NCBI GenBank assembly: GCA_965199975.1
Contig: OZ241340.1
Span: 1,860,001 to 1,924,000, forward strand
Reading direction: 5' to 3'
Source of the DNA: JASLDZ01 sp965199975
Lineage (GTDB): Bacteria > Pseudomonadota > Alphaproteobacteria > Caulobacterales > Caulobacteraceae
DNA length: 64,000 nt
Part shown: positions 40,478 through 48,808 of the stretch, piece by piece
Layout of the letters: every line of letters begins with the position of its first letter
Numbering within the stretch: the stretch's first letter is position 1
Made by a program: the position numbers and the translations under genes
Notes under the pieces: model-generated
Told to the model about the DNA's origin: nothing
What the model saw: the letters and a program-made list of their open reading frames with translations, nothing else
Database searches by the model: none

Positions 40478-41929
40478 ATGCATGACATCCGGGCCATCCG
40501 CGAGGCTCCCGACCGCTACGTGGACGGCTGGTCGCGCCGCGGCGTGGCCGACGCCCGCGCGGTGGTCGACGAGATCCTGGCGCTGGACACCGCCGACCGC
40601 GCCGCCAAGACGCGGTTCGAGCAGGCGCAGGCACAGCGCAACGCCAAGTCCAAGCTGATCGGCGCGGCCAAGGCGGCCAGGGACGAGGCGCGGGCACAGG
40701 CGCTGATGACCGAGGTCGAGGCGCTCAAGGCCACGCTGGGAGAGGCCGAGGCGGCGCAGAAGGCGGCGGGCGTCGCGCTGAACGGGCGCGACGGCGTGCT
40801 GGCGCGCCTGCCCAACCTGGCGCTCGAAGGCGTGCCGGAGGGGGAGGACGAGGCCGGCAATGTCGAGGTCAAGCGCTGGCGCGACCCGGTCGCCACGCCC
40901 GCGGGCGCCGCGGGGCTGGCGGTGGACCACGCCACCCTGGGCGAGCGGCTGGGGCTGATGGACTTCGAGGCCGCCGCCCGCATGTCGGGTGCCCGCTTCG
41001 TGGTGCTCCGCGGTGAGCTGGCGCGGCTGGAGCGCGCGCTGGGCCAGTTCATGCTCGACGTGCAGACCCGCGAGCACGGCTACGAGGAGGTGAGTCCGCC
41101 GCTGCTGGTGCGCGACGACGCGCTGTTCGGCACGGGGCAGCTGCCGAAGTTTGAGGAAGACCTGTTTCGTACCGAAAGCACGGATTGGGCGGAGTTGCGA
41201 AGCGTGGCACTTCAAGTGGTCGGCGGGGCGGACGGCGTGAGTGAAGGGTTACAGGCCTTTTACGCCGACAAGTTTGCCGGCTGGACGATTGACGCGCTCC
41301 GAGATGGACGCTTCAGCGACCGCCGCTGGCTCATCCCCACCGCCGAAGTCTCCCTCACCAATCTCGTCCGCGAGCAGATCACGCCCGAGGAGCAGCTGCC
41401 GCTCCGCCTCACCGCGCTCACGCCCTGCTTCCGCTCGGAGGCCGGCGCCTCCGGTCGCGACACTCGGGGGATGATCCGCCAGCACCAGTTCCACAAGGTG
41501 GAGATGGTCTCGGTCACCGCCCCCGAGCAGTCCGACGACGAGCACGAGCGGATGACCGGCTGCGCCGAGGCGGTGCTGGAGAGGCTGGAGCTGCCCTACC
41601 GCCGCATGCTGCTGTGCGACGGCGACATGGGCTTCTCGGCGCGGCGCACCTACGATCTTGAGGTGTGGCTGCCGTCCGAGGCCCGCTATCGCGAGATCAG
41701 CTCCTGCTCCACCTGCGGCGATTTCCAGGCGCGGCGGATGGAGGCGCGCTTCAAGCGCGCCGGCGAGAAGGGGGCGCCCTTCGTGCACACGCTGAACGGC
41801 TCGGGGCTGGCGGTGGGGCGCGCGCTGGTGGCGGTGATGGAGACGTACCAGGACGAGGGGGGGCGGATCGCGGTGCCGGATGCGCTGCTGGGATACACGG
41901 GCGGGATGACGCACGTGGAGCGGGGGTGA
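40478..41929 (+). CDS. serS: Seryl-tRNA synthetase with an inserted segment (483 aa)
   Basis: Charges tRNA-Ser and tRNA-Sec with serine. The N-terminal coiled-coil arm (about 30-105) binds the tRNA. The class II catalytic core (about 170-470) has LFGTGQLPKFEEDLFRT, LIPTAEVSLTNL, FRSEAGASGRDTRGMIRQHQ (motif 2) and the C-terminal NGSGLAVGRALVAVMETYQ (motif 3). Between LFRT and RWLIPT, residues about 233-283 are an insertion of about 50 residues compared with ordinary SerRS (about 430 aa). Its codons are noticeably less GC-rich than the rest of the gene. The ATG is close to the palindromic element upstream; serS follows tatABC as in relatives. Confidence 0.95.
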   Translation: MHDIRAIREAPDRYVDGWSRRGVADARAVVDEILALDTADRAAKTRFEQAQAQRNAKSKLIGAAKAARDEARAQALMTEVEALKATLGEAEAAQKAAGVALNGRDGVLARLPNLALEGVPEGEDEAGNVEVKRWRDPVATPAGAAGLAVDHATLGERLGLMDFEAAARMSGARFVVLRGELARLERALGQFMLDVQTREHGYEEVSPPLLVRDDALFGTGQLPKFEEDLFRTESTDWAELRSVALQVVGGADGVSEGLQAFYADKFAGWTIDALRDGRFSDRRWLIPTAEVSLTNLVREQITPEEQLPLRLTALTPCFRSEAGASGRDTRGMIRQHQFHKVEMVSVTAPEQSDDEHERMTGCAEAVLERLELPYRRMLLCDGDMGFSARRTYDLEVWLPSEARYREISSCSTCGDFQARRMEARFKRAGEKGAPFVHTLNGSGLAVGRALVAVMETYQDEGGRIAVPDALLGYTGGMTHVERG

Positions 41930-41966
41930 TGGCGTTTCCGGCGGCTAATCGGACGGCTGAGCGCCA

Positions 41967-42029
41967 CCGAGAGCGGGGCGGGTCAAGGCACGCCTTCGGC
42001 TCTACGGCCTTGACCCGCCCCGCTCTCGG
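41967..42029. repeat. Palindromic repeat copy B (23-bp perfect arms)
   Basis: The 23-base arm 41967-41989 (CCGAGAGCGGGGCGGGTCAA then GGC) is the exact reverse complement of 42007-42029. The 17-base centre ACGCCTTCGGCTCTACG differs by one base from copy A. It starts 38 bp after the serS stop and could also end serS transcription. Confidence 0.85.
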
Positions 42030-42351
42030 CGGCCGACCGGAGGGGTCGGGACGATGAGCGTCTCTAGGTTTTCGACTTGGCCTGCGGCCGCGTCGAACAA
42101 TAAGCAGGTGACTGCCGCCACTCGGCGCGGCCACCTGTGCGCACGCTCTTGGCGAGGCGAGCTGCACACCGCCGGCGGGGCTCCCGCCGGCTCCCGCGAT
42201 CAGCAGGCGAGCAGCGCGCCTGTGCAAAGCCACCCTCGCCCCAAGCTCCGGCAGTCCTCAGCCCAGTGTTCGACGCGCCGCAGGCGTGTCGAATCTTCCA
42301 AGGACGCCCTGCGTCCCGACGCCTTCAGCGCGGCCATCGCGCGCAGGGCGG

Positions 42352-42394
42352 GTCAAGGCCGAAAAGCGGAGGCGAAGCCGCAGCGCGCCTTGAC
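42352..42394. repeat. Palindromic repeat copy C
   Basis: GTCAAGGC (42352-42359) and GCCTTGAC (42387-42394) flank a 27-base centre rich in AAGC/GCCG. The right flank (GCGCCTGAGCACGGTGGCAA) matches the flank of copy A (GCGTCCTAGCACGGCGGCAG) with few changes, so the repeat unit extends beyond the palindrome. Confidence 0.65.
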
Positions 42395-42464
42395 GCGCCT
42401 GAGCACGGTGGCAAGCCCGGCGCAGCCGCCGCGAAGCGGATCACCACACGCGACGGTCAGCTGA

Positions 42465-43253
42465 ATGCGCATCCTCCTCACCAACGACGACGGCATCCAC
42501 GCCGAGGGCCTGGCCGTGCTGCAGCGCATCGCCGCCCAGCTCTCCGACGACGTGTGGACCATCGCGCCCGAGGTCGAGCAGTCGGGCATGAGCCGGGCGC
42601 TGACGCTGGGCGACCCGCTGCGCGTGCGCACGGTCGGCGAGCGCAGCTTCTCCGTCACCGGCACGCCCACCGACTGCGTGATGCTGAGCCGCGACCTGAT
42701 GGACCGTGCGCCCGACCTCGTGCTCTCCGGCGTCAACCGCGGGCAGAACATCGGCGAGGACTGCTCGATGTCGGGCACCGTCGCCGGCGCGGTGATGGGC
42801 ATGGCCATCGGCGTGCCGGGCATTGCGCTCAGCCAATCGCTGAGCCGCTTCCACGACGAGGTCACCGCGCACTGGGAGACGGCCGAGCGCCACGGCGCGG
42901 GCGTGGTGCAGCGGCTGGTGGAGATCGGCTGGCCGCGCGACGTGGTGATGAACGTCAACTTCCCCGCCCGCCCGGCCGAGGAAGTCACCGAGGTGGAGGT
43001 CACCGAGCAGGGCATGCACGACGCCTTCCGCGGCCATGCCGAGAAGCGCGTCGACCTGCGTGGGCGGCCCTACTACTGGATGGGCTTCACCCACGTAGGC
43101 CAGGAGCCGAAGGCCGGCACCGACCTGCGCGCGGTCAAGGAGGGCCGCATATCGGTCACGCCGCTGCACATCGACATGACCCATCGCGCGGCCATTCACG
43201 ACCTCCGCGCCAAGCTGGGCGGCGCCGTCCCCACCGTGGGCGCCCGCGCCTGA
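42465..43253 (+). CDS. surE: 5'/3'-nucleotidase SurE (262 aa)
   Basis: Metal-dependent phosphatase acting on nucleoside monophosphates. The metal site TNDDGIHAEGL (Asp8-Asp9 region), the Ser/Asn site in SGVNRGQNIGEDCSMSGTVA (about 86-105) and GTPTDCVMLS (about 66) match the family. The stop shares one base with the pcm start (TGATG). The surE-pcm-nlpD order is conserved from gamma- to alphaproteobacteria. Confidence 0.96.
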   Translation: MRILLTNDDGIHAEGLAVLQRIAAQLSDDVWTIAPEVEQSGMSRALTLGDPLRVRTVGERSFSVTGTPTDCVMLSRDLMDRAPDLVLSGVNRGQNIGEDCSMSGTVAGAVMGMAIGVPGIALSQSLSRFHDEVTAHWETAERHGAGVVQRLVEIGWPRDVVMNVNFPARPAEEVTEVEVTEQGMHDAFRGHAEKRVDLRGRPYYWMGFTHVGQEPKAGTDLRAVKEGRISVTPLHIDMTHRAAIHDLRAKLGGAVPTVGARA

Positions 43254-43948
43254 TGGCCGGCGCATCGCCCGCCAAGCCGCCGCCGCTGGCGTCGGAGGCG
43301 CCGCCCCCGCCGGCCGATGCGCGCCTGCTCTCGCTGGTCGAGACCCTGAGGGCCAACGGCGTCACCGACGCCCGCGTGCTCAAGGCGCTGGAGCACACGC
43401 CGCGCGAACGCTTCGTGCCCGACCTGTTCAAGGCGCGCTCGTGGGAGGATTCCGCCCTGCCGATCGCCTGCGGGCAGACGATCAGCCAGCCGCTGATCGT
43501 AGGGATGATGACCCAGGCGCTGCAGCTCGAAGGCCGCTTCCGCGTGCTCGAGATCGGCACCGGCTCCGGCTACCAGACCGCCGTGCTCGCGCGCCTGGTG
43601 CGCTACGTCTACACCGTCGAGCGCTACCGCACCCTGCAGGGCGAGGCGGAGAAGCGCCACAAGGCGCTGCACCTGGGCAATGTGATCTACCGCTTCGGCG
43701 ACGGGGGGGAGGGCTGGAGCGACCAGGCGCCCTTCGACCGCATCCTCGTCACCGCCGCCGCGCCGGGTGAACCCAAAGCGCTCCTGGCCCAGCTCAAGCC
43801 CCGCGGCGTGCTGGTCGCGCCCGTGGGCAAGGGACCGGTGCAGGAACTGGTGCGCTACGTGGGCGACGGTGCGGGCGGCTTCGCCTCCGAGCGGCTGGGA
43901 GAGGTGCGCTTCGTCCCGCTGCTCCCTGGCACCGCGGCGGAGAGCTGA
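43253..43948 (+). CDS. pcm: Protein-L-isoaspartate O-methyltransferase (231 aa)
   Basis: Repairs isoaspartyl residues by S-adenosylmethionine-dependent methylation. The first 25 residues are Pro/Ala-rich and extra. Family motifs then follow: RERFVPDLFKARSWEDSALP, CGQTISQPLIVGMMTQAL and VLEIGTGSGYQTAVLARLV (about 95-115, the AdoMet site), and RILVTAAAPGEPKALLAQLK. The ATG is coupled to surE through TGATG. Confidence 0.95.
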   Translation: MAGASPAKPPPLASEAPPPPADARLLSLVETLRANGVTDARVLKALEHTPRERFVPDLFKARSWEDSALPIACGQTISQPLIVGMMTQALQLEGRFRVLEIGTGSGYQTAVLARLVRYVYTVERYRTLQGEAEKRHKALHLGNVIYRFGDGGEGWSDQAPFDRILVTAAAPGEPKALLAQLKPRGVLVAPVGKGPVQELVRYVGDGAGGFASERLGEVRFVPLLPGTAAES

Positions 43949-43961
43949 CCGGGCAAGACGC

Positions 43962-43992
43962 ATCGGGGCGGATGGCCGCAGGCCGCCCCGAT
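43962..43992 (+). terminator. Hairpin after pcm
   Basis: Perfect 10-bp stem ATCGGGGCGG (43962-43971) with CCGCCCCGAT (43983-43992) and an 11-base loop, starting 13 bp after the pcm stop. No T-run follows, so it is a possible rather than certain terminator between pcm and nlpD. Confidence 0.45.
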
Positions 43993-44054
43993 CGCCACAA
44001 TCCCGCCCGCGGCGCACCCGATTCGACACCTTCGCGGCGACAGGGAGCCCGGCC

Positions 44055-45704
44055 ATGATCCCCCTCATCATCAGCCCGCGCCTGCCGGCCGGCGCCGCGG
44101 CCTGCGTGCTTGCGCTGTGGCTCGGCGGCTGCGCCAACCAGCCCGCCTATCCCATCGCCCCCGGCGGCTCGGCGGGCGAGAGCGGGCGGGCGGAGGCGAC
44201 AAGGCCGCAATATCCCATCGCACCCGGCGGCTCCGCCGGCCCGGAAGGCCGCTCGGGCGAGGTGCGGGTTCCCCTGGCCAGCGCCCCGCCGCCCGCGGCC
44301 CGCGAGGCCCCTGCGCAGGTCGCCGAGGAGCCCGGTCCGCGCGTCGCGGCCGAACCGGTGGAGGCCAGCGCACTCGCGCCCCCGCCCGAGGCGGCCTCGA
44401 CCGCGACTCCGCCGAACTCCGCCGCGCCAGCCTCCGCGGCCCCGTCGCAGGGCGTAGGCTACGCTGATCTGCGCCGCCGTGAGGCCGAGCGCGCCCACGC
44501 CGCCGCCGAGGAGCGCCGTCGCCGCCAGGTGGCCGCCAAGCTCAAGAGCTACCTGCCGGAGAAGCGCGAGCCGGGCGAGCGCAGCTACACGCTGGCGCAG
44601 GGCGACACCCTCTACGGCGTGGGCCGCCGCTTCGGCCTGTCGCCCAAGGCGGTGGCCGGCGGGAACGGGCTGAAGCTCGGCGGCGTGATCCACCCCGGCG
44701 CCGAGCTGAGCCTGCCGGACGATGCGAAGGATGGCGGGCGCGAGACGGGTGCGAAGGGCGCCTACGTGGTCATTCCCGGCCGGGTGATCGCCCCGACCCG
44801 TTCCGAACGCGCCACGGCCCTGGCCAAGGCCGAGCGCGCCGTGCCGCCGGTGCCCGACCTCGCCCCCGAAGCCGTGGAGACCGCCGCCGCGCCGCCGCCG
44901 GTCCCCGTCGCGCGCCGCCCCTCCACCGTCTACTCGACGCCGCGCCCGAGGCAGACGGCCGGCGTCACCGCCCCCGCGGCTTCCACGGCCGCGCCGGCTC
45001 GTGTCTATGCTCCCGCACCGCCGACGGTGGTGGCGAACGCGCCTTCCGTCGAGCGGCTCCCGGCCGCGCAGGTTCCGGCCACGCCGTCCTCGCCGCGGCC
45101 CTACGCCTCGTTGGGATCGCTCGGCGGGCGCAGGTCGGTCGAAGCCCCGCCGTCCTCGCGCTCGGGTGGGCGGACGAGCGCCGACGCCCAGGCCGCCTAT
45201 CGCGTCGCCGCCGCTCGCGAAGCCGCGCGCACCGCCAACGCGGCGCCCTCGGTGTCCTCGATCTCGCCCTCGACCGCCACGGCGGCGGGGCGCGGGCGTT
45301 TCGCTTGGCCGGTGCGCGGCGCGGTGCTCTCGGGCTTCGGACCCAAAGGCCCCGGCCAGCGCAACGACGGCGTCGACATCGCCGCGGCCGACGGCGAGGC
45401 GGTGAAGGCGGCGGCGCCGGGGGAGGTGGTCTACGCCGGGCACGACGTGGCCGCGCTGGGCAACCTCGTGGCGGTCAAGCATGCCGACGGATGGGTGACG
45501 ATCTACGCCAACCTGCAGCGCATCACCGTGCACCCGCGCGACAAGGTGGGGCAGGGGAGCCAGATCGGGCTCGCCGGCGCCAGCGGCGACGCCACCCGGC
45601 CGCAGGTTCACTTCGAGGTGCGCTACGCCCCCTCGCCCACGGACAAGGCCCGCCCGATCGACCCGCAGACGGTGCTGCCGAGCCTCGGCCTCGCGGCGGG
45701 GTAG
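44055..45704 (+). CDS. nlpD: NlpD-like LysM/LytM lipoprotein with degenerate M23 site (549 aa)
   Basis: Envelope protein that probably activates cell-wall amidases. The signal ends in the lipobox LGGC (Cys about 26). The sequence YPIAPGGSAG occurs twice (about 32 and 52). A LysM domain (about 176-220) reads YTLAQGDTLYGVGRRFGLSP. A long Pro/Ala linker leads to the M23/LytM domain (about 425-540). There the metal motif HxxxD reads NDGVD, YAHL reads YANL and HxH reads QVH, so zinc ligands are missing, as in NlpD and EnvC activators. Position after surE-pcm supports the name. Confidence 0.85.
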   Translation: MIPLIISPRLPAGAAACVLALWLGGCANQPAYPIAPGGSAGESGRAEATRPQYPIAPGGSAGPEGRSGEVRVPLASAPPPAAREAPAQVAEEPGPRVAAEPVEASALAPPPEAASTATPPNSAAPASAAPSQGVGYADLRRREAERAHAAAEERRRRQVAAKLKSYLPEKREPGERSYTLAQGDTLYGVGRRFGLSPKAVAGGNGLKLGGVIHPGAELSLPDDAKDGGRETGAKGAYVVIPGRVIAPTRSERATALAKAERAVPPVPDLAPEAVETAAAPPPVPVARRPSTVYSTPRPRQTAGVTAPAASTAAPARVYAPAPPTVVANAPSVERLPAAQVPATPSSPRPYASLGSLGGRRSVEAPPSSRSGGRTSADAQAAYRVAAAREAARTANAAPSVSSISPSTATAAGRGRFAWPVRGAVLSGFGPKGPGQRNDGVDIAAADGEAVKAAAPGEVVYAGHDVAALGNLVAVKHADGWVTIYANLQRITVHPRDKVGQGSQIGLAGASGDATRPQVHFEVRYAPSPTDKARPIDPQTVLPSLGLAAG

Positions 45705-45718
45705 GCGCCGAACGGGTC

Positions 45719-45754
45719 GCGCGGCGGCGCGTCGGATCCGCGATATCGCCGCGC
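45719..45754. terminator. Inverted repeat between convergent nlpD and recG
   Basis: GCGCGGCG (45719-45726) pairs with CGCCGCGC (45747-45754), and CGCG/CGCG pairs inside. It fills the 50 bp between the two stops and could serve both directions. No T-run is present. Confidence 0.4.
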
Positions 45755-47839
45755 TCATCCCGCCGCCGACCAGCCGTCGTCGTCGGCGTCCCATGGGAAG
45801 AGCGCCTTCAGCGGCTGCAGCGCCTTGCCACGCTCGCCCTCGAGCCTCGGGTCGCGCGCCAGCGCCAGGCGCGCGTCGTCGGCGGCGACGGGGATCAGCG
45901 CGCGGTGGGCGTAGGGGTCGGCGAAGCGGTAGGCGGGCAGGCCGCTCTGCTTCAGGCCCATGAGGTCGCCGCCGCCGCGCAGCTCCAGGTCGCGCTCGGC
46001 GATGGCGAAGCCGTCCTCGGTGTCGCGCAGGATCTCCAGCCGCGCCTGGCCCGCAGCCGAGAGCGGCGGGTCGTAGAGGAGCAGGCAGGCGCTGGCCGCC
46101 TCGCCCCGGCCCACGCGGCCGCGCAGCTGGTGCAGCTGCGCCAGGCCGAAGCGCTCGGCGTGCTCGATCACCATGATGGTGGCGTTGGGCACGTTGACGC
46201 CGACCTCCACCACGGTGGTGGCCACCAGCACCTTGAGCGCCCCGTCGGCGAAGGCGGCCATCACCGCGTCCTTCTCCGGCCCGGGCAGGCGGCCGTGGGC
46301 GAGGCCGACGACGGGGCCCAGCACCGCGCGCAGCTCCTCGGCGCGGCTGACGGCGGCGGTGGCGTCGGAGACCTCGCTCTCCTCCACCAGGGGGCAGATC
46401 CAGAAGGCCTGGGCGCCGCCGGCCACCGCCAGCTTCAACCGGGCGACGATCTCGGGCAGGCGCGTCGTAGGCGCGGCGGTGGTGGCCACTGGCTTGCGAC
46501 CCGGCGGCTTCTCATCGAGCTTCGAGACGTCGAGGTCGCCGAACACGGTCAGCTCCAAAGTGCGCGGGATCGGCGTGGCGCTGAGCGCCAGGAGGTGCAC
46601 GGCCGCGCCCTTCTCCTGCAGCCGCCGCCGTTCGTTGACGCCGAAGCGGTGCTGTTCGTCGACCACCGCCAGCGCCAGGTCGGCGAAGACGACGTCCTTT
46701 TGAAACAGGGCGTGGGTGCCAATGGCCACCGCCGCGCCGCCGGACGCCAAGGCGGCCAGCTTCTCGGCGCGGATCGCGCCCTTGTCGCGGCCGGTGAGGA
46801 GTTCGGCGCGTACGCCCACAGCGGCCAGGGGGCCGACGACGGTCTCGTAGTGCTGGCGAGCGAGGATCTCGGTAGGCGCCATCAGCGCGGTCTGGCGGCC
46901 GGTGGCGGCCACGTCGGTGGCGGCCAGCATGGCGACCACCGTCTTGCCGGCGCCCACGTCACCCTGCACGAGCCGCGTCATGCGCCGGCCCGAGGCGAGG
47001 TCGCCGCCGATCTCGGCCAGGGTGCGGCGCTGGGCGCCGGTGAGGCGATAGGGGAGGGCGGCCTCGACCCGGCGCGAGAGCTCGCTCTCGACGATCACCG
47101 GGCCGAGCTCGTCGCCGCGCGAGCGCTTGCGCGAGGCCATGGCCAACTGATGGGCGAGGAGCTCGTCGTAGGCCAGGCGCGCGCGGGCCGGCGCCTGCGG
47201 GTCGAGGTCGGCCTCGGACTGGGGGGCGTGCAAGGCGCCCAGCGCCTCGCGCCAGCCGGTCCAGCCCTGGCGGGCGAGCCAGGCGGGGTCCTGCCACTCG
47301 GCCAGCTCGGGGGCGCGCTCCAGCGCCTCCAGGGCGAAGCGGCGCAGGGTGCGGGCGGGCAGGCCCGCGGTGGTGGGATAGACGGCCTCGACTTCGGGGA
47401 AGGCGTCGGCGGCGGCGTCGGGCAGGGCGACGAGCGGGTTCTTGAGCTGCAGCTCGACGCCGTAGTGGTGGGCCTCGCCGGAGATGGTGCGCACTTCGCC
47501 GGGCGGCCAGCTCTTCTGCAGGTGCGCGCCGCCGACGCCGCCGAAGAAGGTGGCGAACACCCAGCCGGTCTCGTCGGCGCAGCGGATGCGATAGGGCCGT
47601 CCGCCGCCGCCGCCCGGCAGGTGTGTTTCTATGCGCACGGCCAGGGTGACGAGCTCGCCATCGCGCGCCTCGGCGACGGTGGTGAGGTGGCGGCGGAGCA
47701 GGCTCGCCGGGGGCAGGAAGGCGAGGTCGCGCACGAGCGGGCCGCCGGCCGCGCGTTCGACCAGGGGCGCGAGTTTGGGGCCGAGGCCCTTGAGCGAGGC
47801 CAGCGGCGCGAACAGCGGGAAAAGCGCTTCCGGGCGCAT
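45755..47839 (-). CDS. recG: ATP-dependent DNA helicase RecG (694 aa)
   Basis: Remodels replication forks and Holliday junctions. The N-terminal wedge/OB domain (about 50-160) is followed by the helicase core. Walker A is VQGDVGAGKTVVAMLAATDV (about 286-305). Motif II reads VVDEQHRFGV (DEQH), motif III reads ALSATPIPRT, and motif V-VI reads HQLRGRVGRG. The C-terminal region has DLMGLKQSGLPAYRFADP (about 635), conserved in RecG. Length is normal. It is convergent with nlpD. Confidence 0.96.
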   Translation of the reverse strand: MRPEALFPLFAPLASLKGLGPKLAPLVERAAGGPLVRDLAFLPPASLLRRHLTTVAEARDGELVTLAVRIETHLPGGGGGRPYRIRCADETGWVFATFFGGVGGAHLQKSWPPGEVRTISGEAHHYGVELQLKNPLVALPDAAADAFPEVEAVYPTTAGLPARTLRRFALEALERAPELAEWQDPAWLARQGWTGWREALGALHAPQSEADLDPQAPARARLAYDELLAHQLAMASRKRSRGDELGPVIVESELSRRVEAALPYRLTGAQRRTLAEIGGDLASGRRMTRLVQGDVGAGKTVVAMLAATDVAATGRQTALMAPTEILARQHYETVVGPLAAVGVRAELLTGRDKGAIRAEKLAALASGGAAVAIGTHALFQKDVVFADLALAVVDEQHRFGVNERRRLQEKGAAVHLLALSATPIPRTLELTVFGDLDVSKLDEKPPGRKPVATTAAPTTRLPEIVARLKLAVAGGAQAFWICPLVEESEVSDATAAVSRAEELRAVLGPVVGLAHGRLPGPEKDAVMAAFADGALKVLVATTVVEVGVNVPNATIMVIEHAERFGLAQLHQLRGRVGRGEAASACLLLYDPPLSAAGQARLEILRDTEDGFAIAERDLELRGGGDLMGLKQSGLPAYRFADPYAHRALIPVAADDARLALARDPRLEGERGKALQPLKALFPWDADDDGWSAAG

Positions 47840-48001
47840 GGCGGCCTCAGCCCTTCCGCGAGGCTGTCACTTCAGGCGATCCAGGTGACAAGGTGCAATG
47901 GAGGCCGCGAAGTCGGAAGGGAGAGCGAGAAGTCGTGTCGTGCGTCGACAGGGTCACCGGTGCAGCATAACGCCGTCAACGGCGGCGCGGGATAGATCCG
48001 C

Positions 48002-48808
48002 TCAGTCCAGAAGGGCGCGGGTGGCGGCGGCGACGTCGGGTTGGCGCATCAGGCTCTCGCCCACCAGCATGGCGTGGGCGCCGCCGCGGGCGATGCGGGC
48101 GGCGTCTTCCGGCGTGAAGACGCCGCTTTCGCCGACCAGGAGCGCGCCCGCCGGCGCCTGCGCCGCCAGCCGGTCGAACACGGCGAGGTCGACGTGGAAG
48201 CTGCGCAGGTCGCGGGTGTTGATGCCCACCAGCGTGGCGCCCAGCACCCCCGCACGCGCCATCTCGGCCTCGTCGTGCACCTCGACGAGCGCGTCCATGC
48301 CCAGGCGCGCGGCCTCGGCCAGCAGGTCGGCGGCCAGCGCGTCGTCGATCATGGCCAGGATCAGCAGGATGGCGTCTGCTCCCAGCGCCCGCGATTCGGC
48401 CGCCTGCCAGGGGTCCACCAGGAACTCCTTGCGCAGCACCGGCAGGGCGCAGGCCTCGCGGGCGGCGCGCAGGTAGGCGTCGTCACCCTGGAAGCTGGGC
48501 GCATCCGTCAGCACCGACAGGCAGGCGGCGCCGCCCTGCGCGTAGGCGCGGGCGAGGGCGGGCGGGTCGAAGTCGGCGCGGATCAGACCCTTGGAGGGGC
48601 TGGCCTTCTTGATCTCGGCGATCAGCGCAGGCCGGTCAGGGCGGGCGGCGTGGCGCAGGGCCTGCGCGAAGGGGCGCACAGGCGGGGCCGCGGCGGCGCG
48701 GCGGTCGATCTCGGCGCGCGACTGGCCGAGGCGGCGTGCGGCCACGTCCACCCGCTTGTAGGCGGCGATGTGGGCCAGCACGTCGGGAGGCGATTGCACG
48801 GAACTCAT
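48002..48808 (-). CDS. trpC: Indole-3-glycerol phosphate synthase TrpC (268 aa)
   Basis: Closes the indole ring in tryptophan synthesis. The TIM-barrel catalytic residues are visible: AEIKKASPSKGLI (Glu and Lys), VLRKEFLVDPWQ (Lys), VEVHDEAEM (Glu), GINTRDLRSF (Asn) and LVGESGVFTP (Glu, Ser). It is the last gene of trpG-trpD-trpC, overlapping trpD by four bases. Confidence 0.97.
   Translation of the reverse strand: MSSVQSPPDVLAHIAAYKRVDVAARRLGQSRAEIDRRAAAAPPVRPFAQALRHAARPDRPALIAEIKKASPSKGLIRADFDPPALARAYAQGGAACLSVLTDAPSFQGDDAYLRAAREACALPVLRKEFLVDPWQAAESRALGADAILLILAMIDDALAADLLAEAARLGMDALVEVHDEAEMARAGVLGATLVGINTRDLRSFHVDLAVFDRLAAQAPAGALLVGESGVFTPEDAARIARGGAHAMLVGESLMRQPDVAAATRALLD

Larger units (their letters stand above)
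41930..42464. other. Hairpin-rich gap between serS and surE
   Basis: 535 bp without a credible gene. It contains palindromic repeats at 41967-42029 and 42352-42394. There are two more strong hairpins: GCCGGCGGG-GCT-CCCGCCGGC at 42171-42191, and an 11-bp stem with one G-T wobble around GCA at 42269-42293 (TTCGACGCGCC with GGCGTGTCGAA). An open frame at 42054-42464 has low-complexity composition and reads through the repeats, so I do not call it. The region may be a site of repeat accumulation or may carry a structured RNA. Confidence 0.5.

Noticed and set aside
38906..41215. A 769-codon minus-strand open frame across tatC and serS
   Set aside because: Only its middle, which covers the GIY-YIG pseudogene, is homologous to anything. 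The rest is antisense shadow.
42054..42464. A 136-codon open frame between serS and surE
   Set aside because: It reads through palindromic repeats, is Ser/Arg/Ala-rich without a domain, and has no ribosome site.
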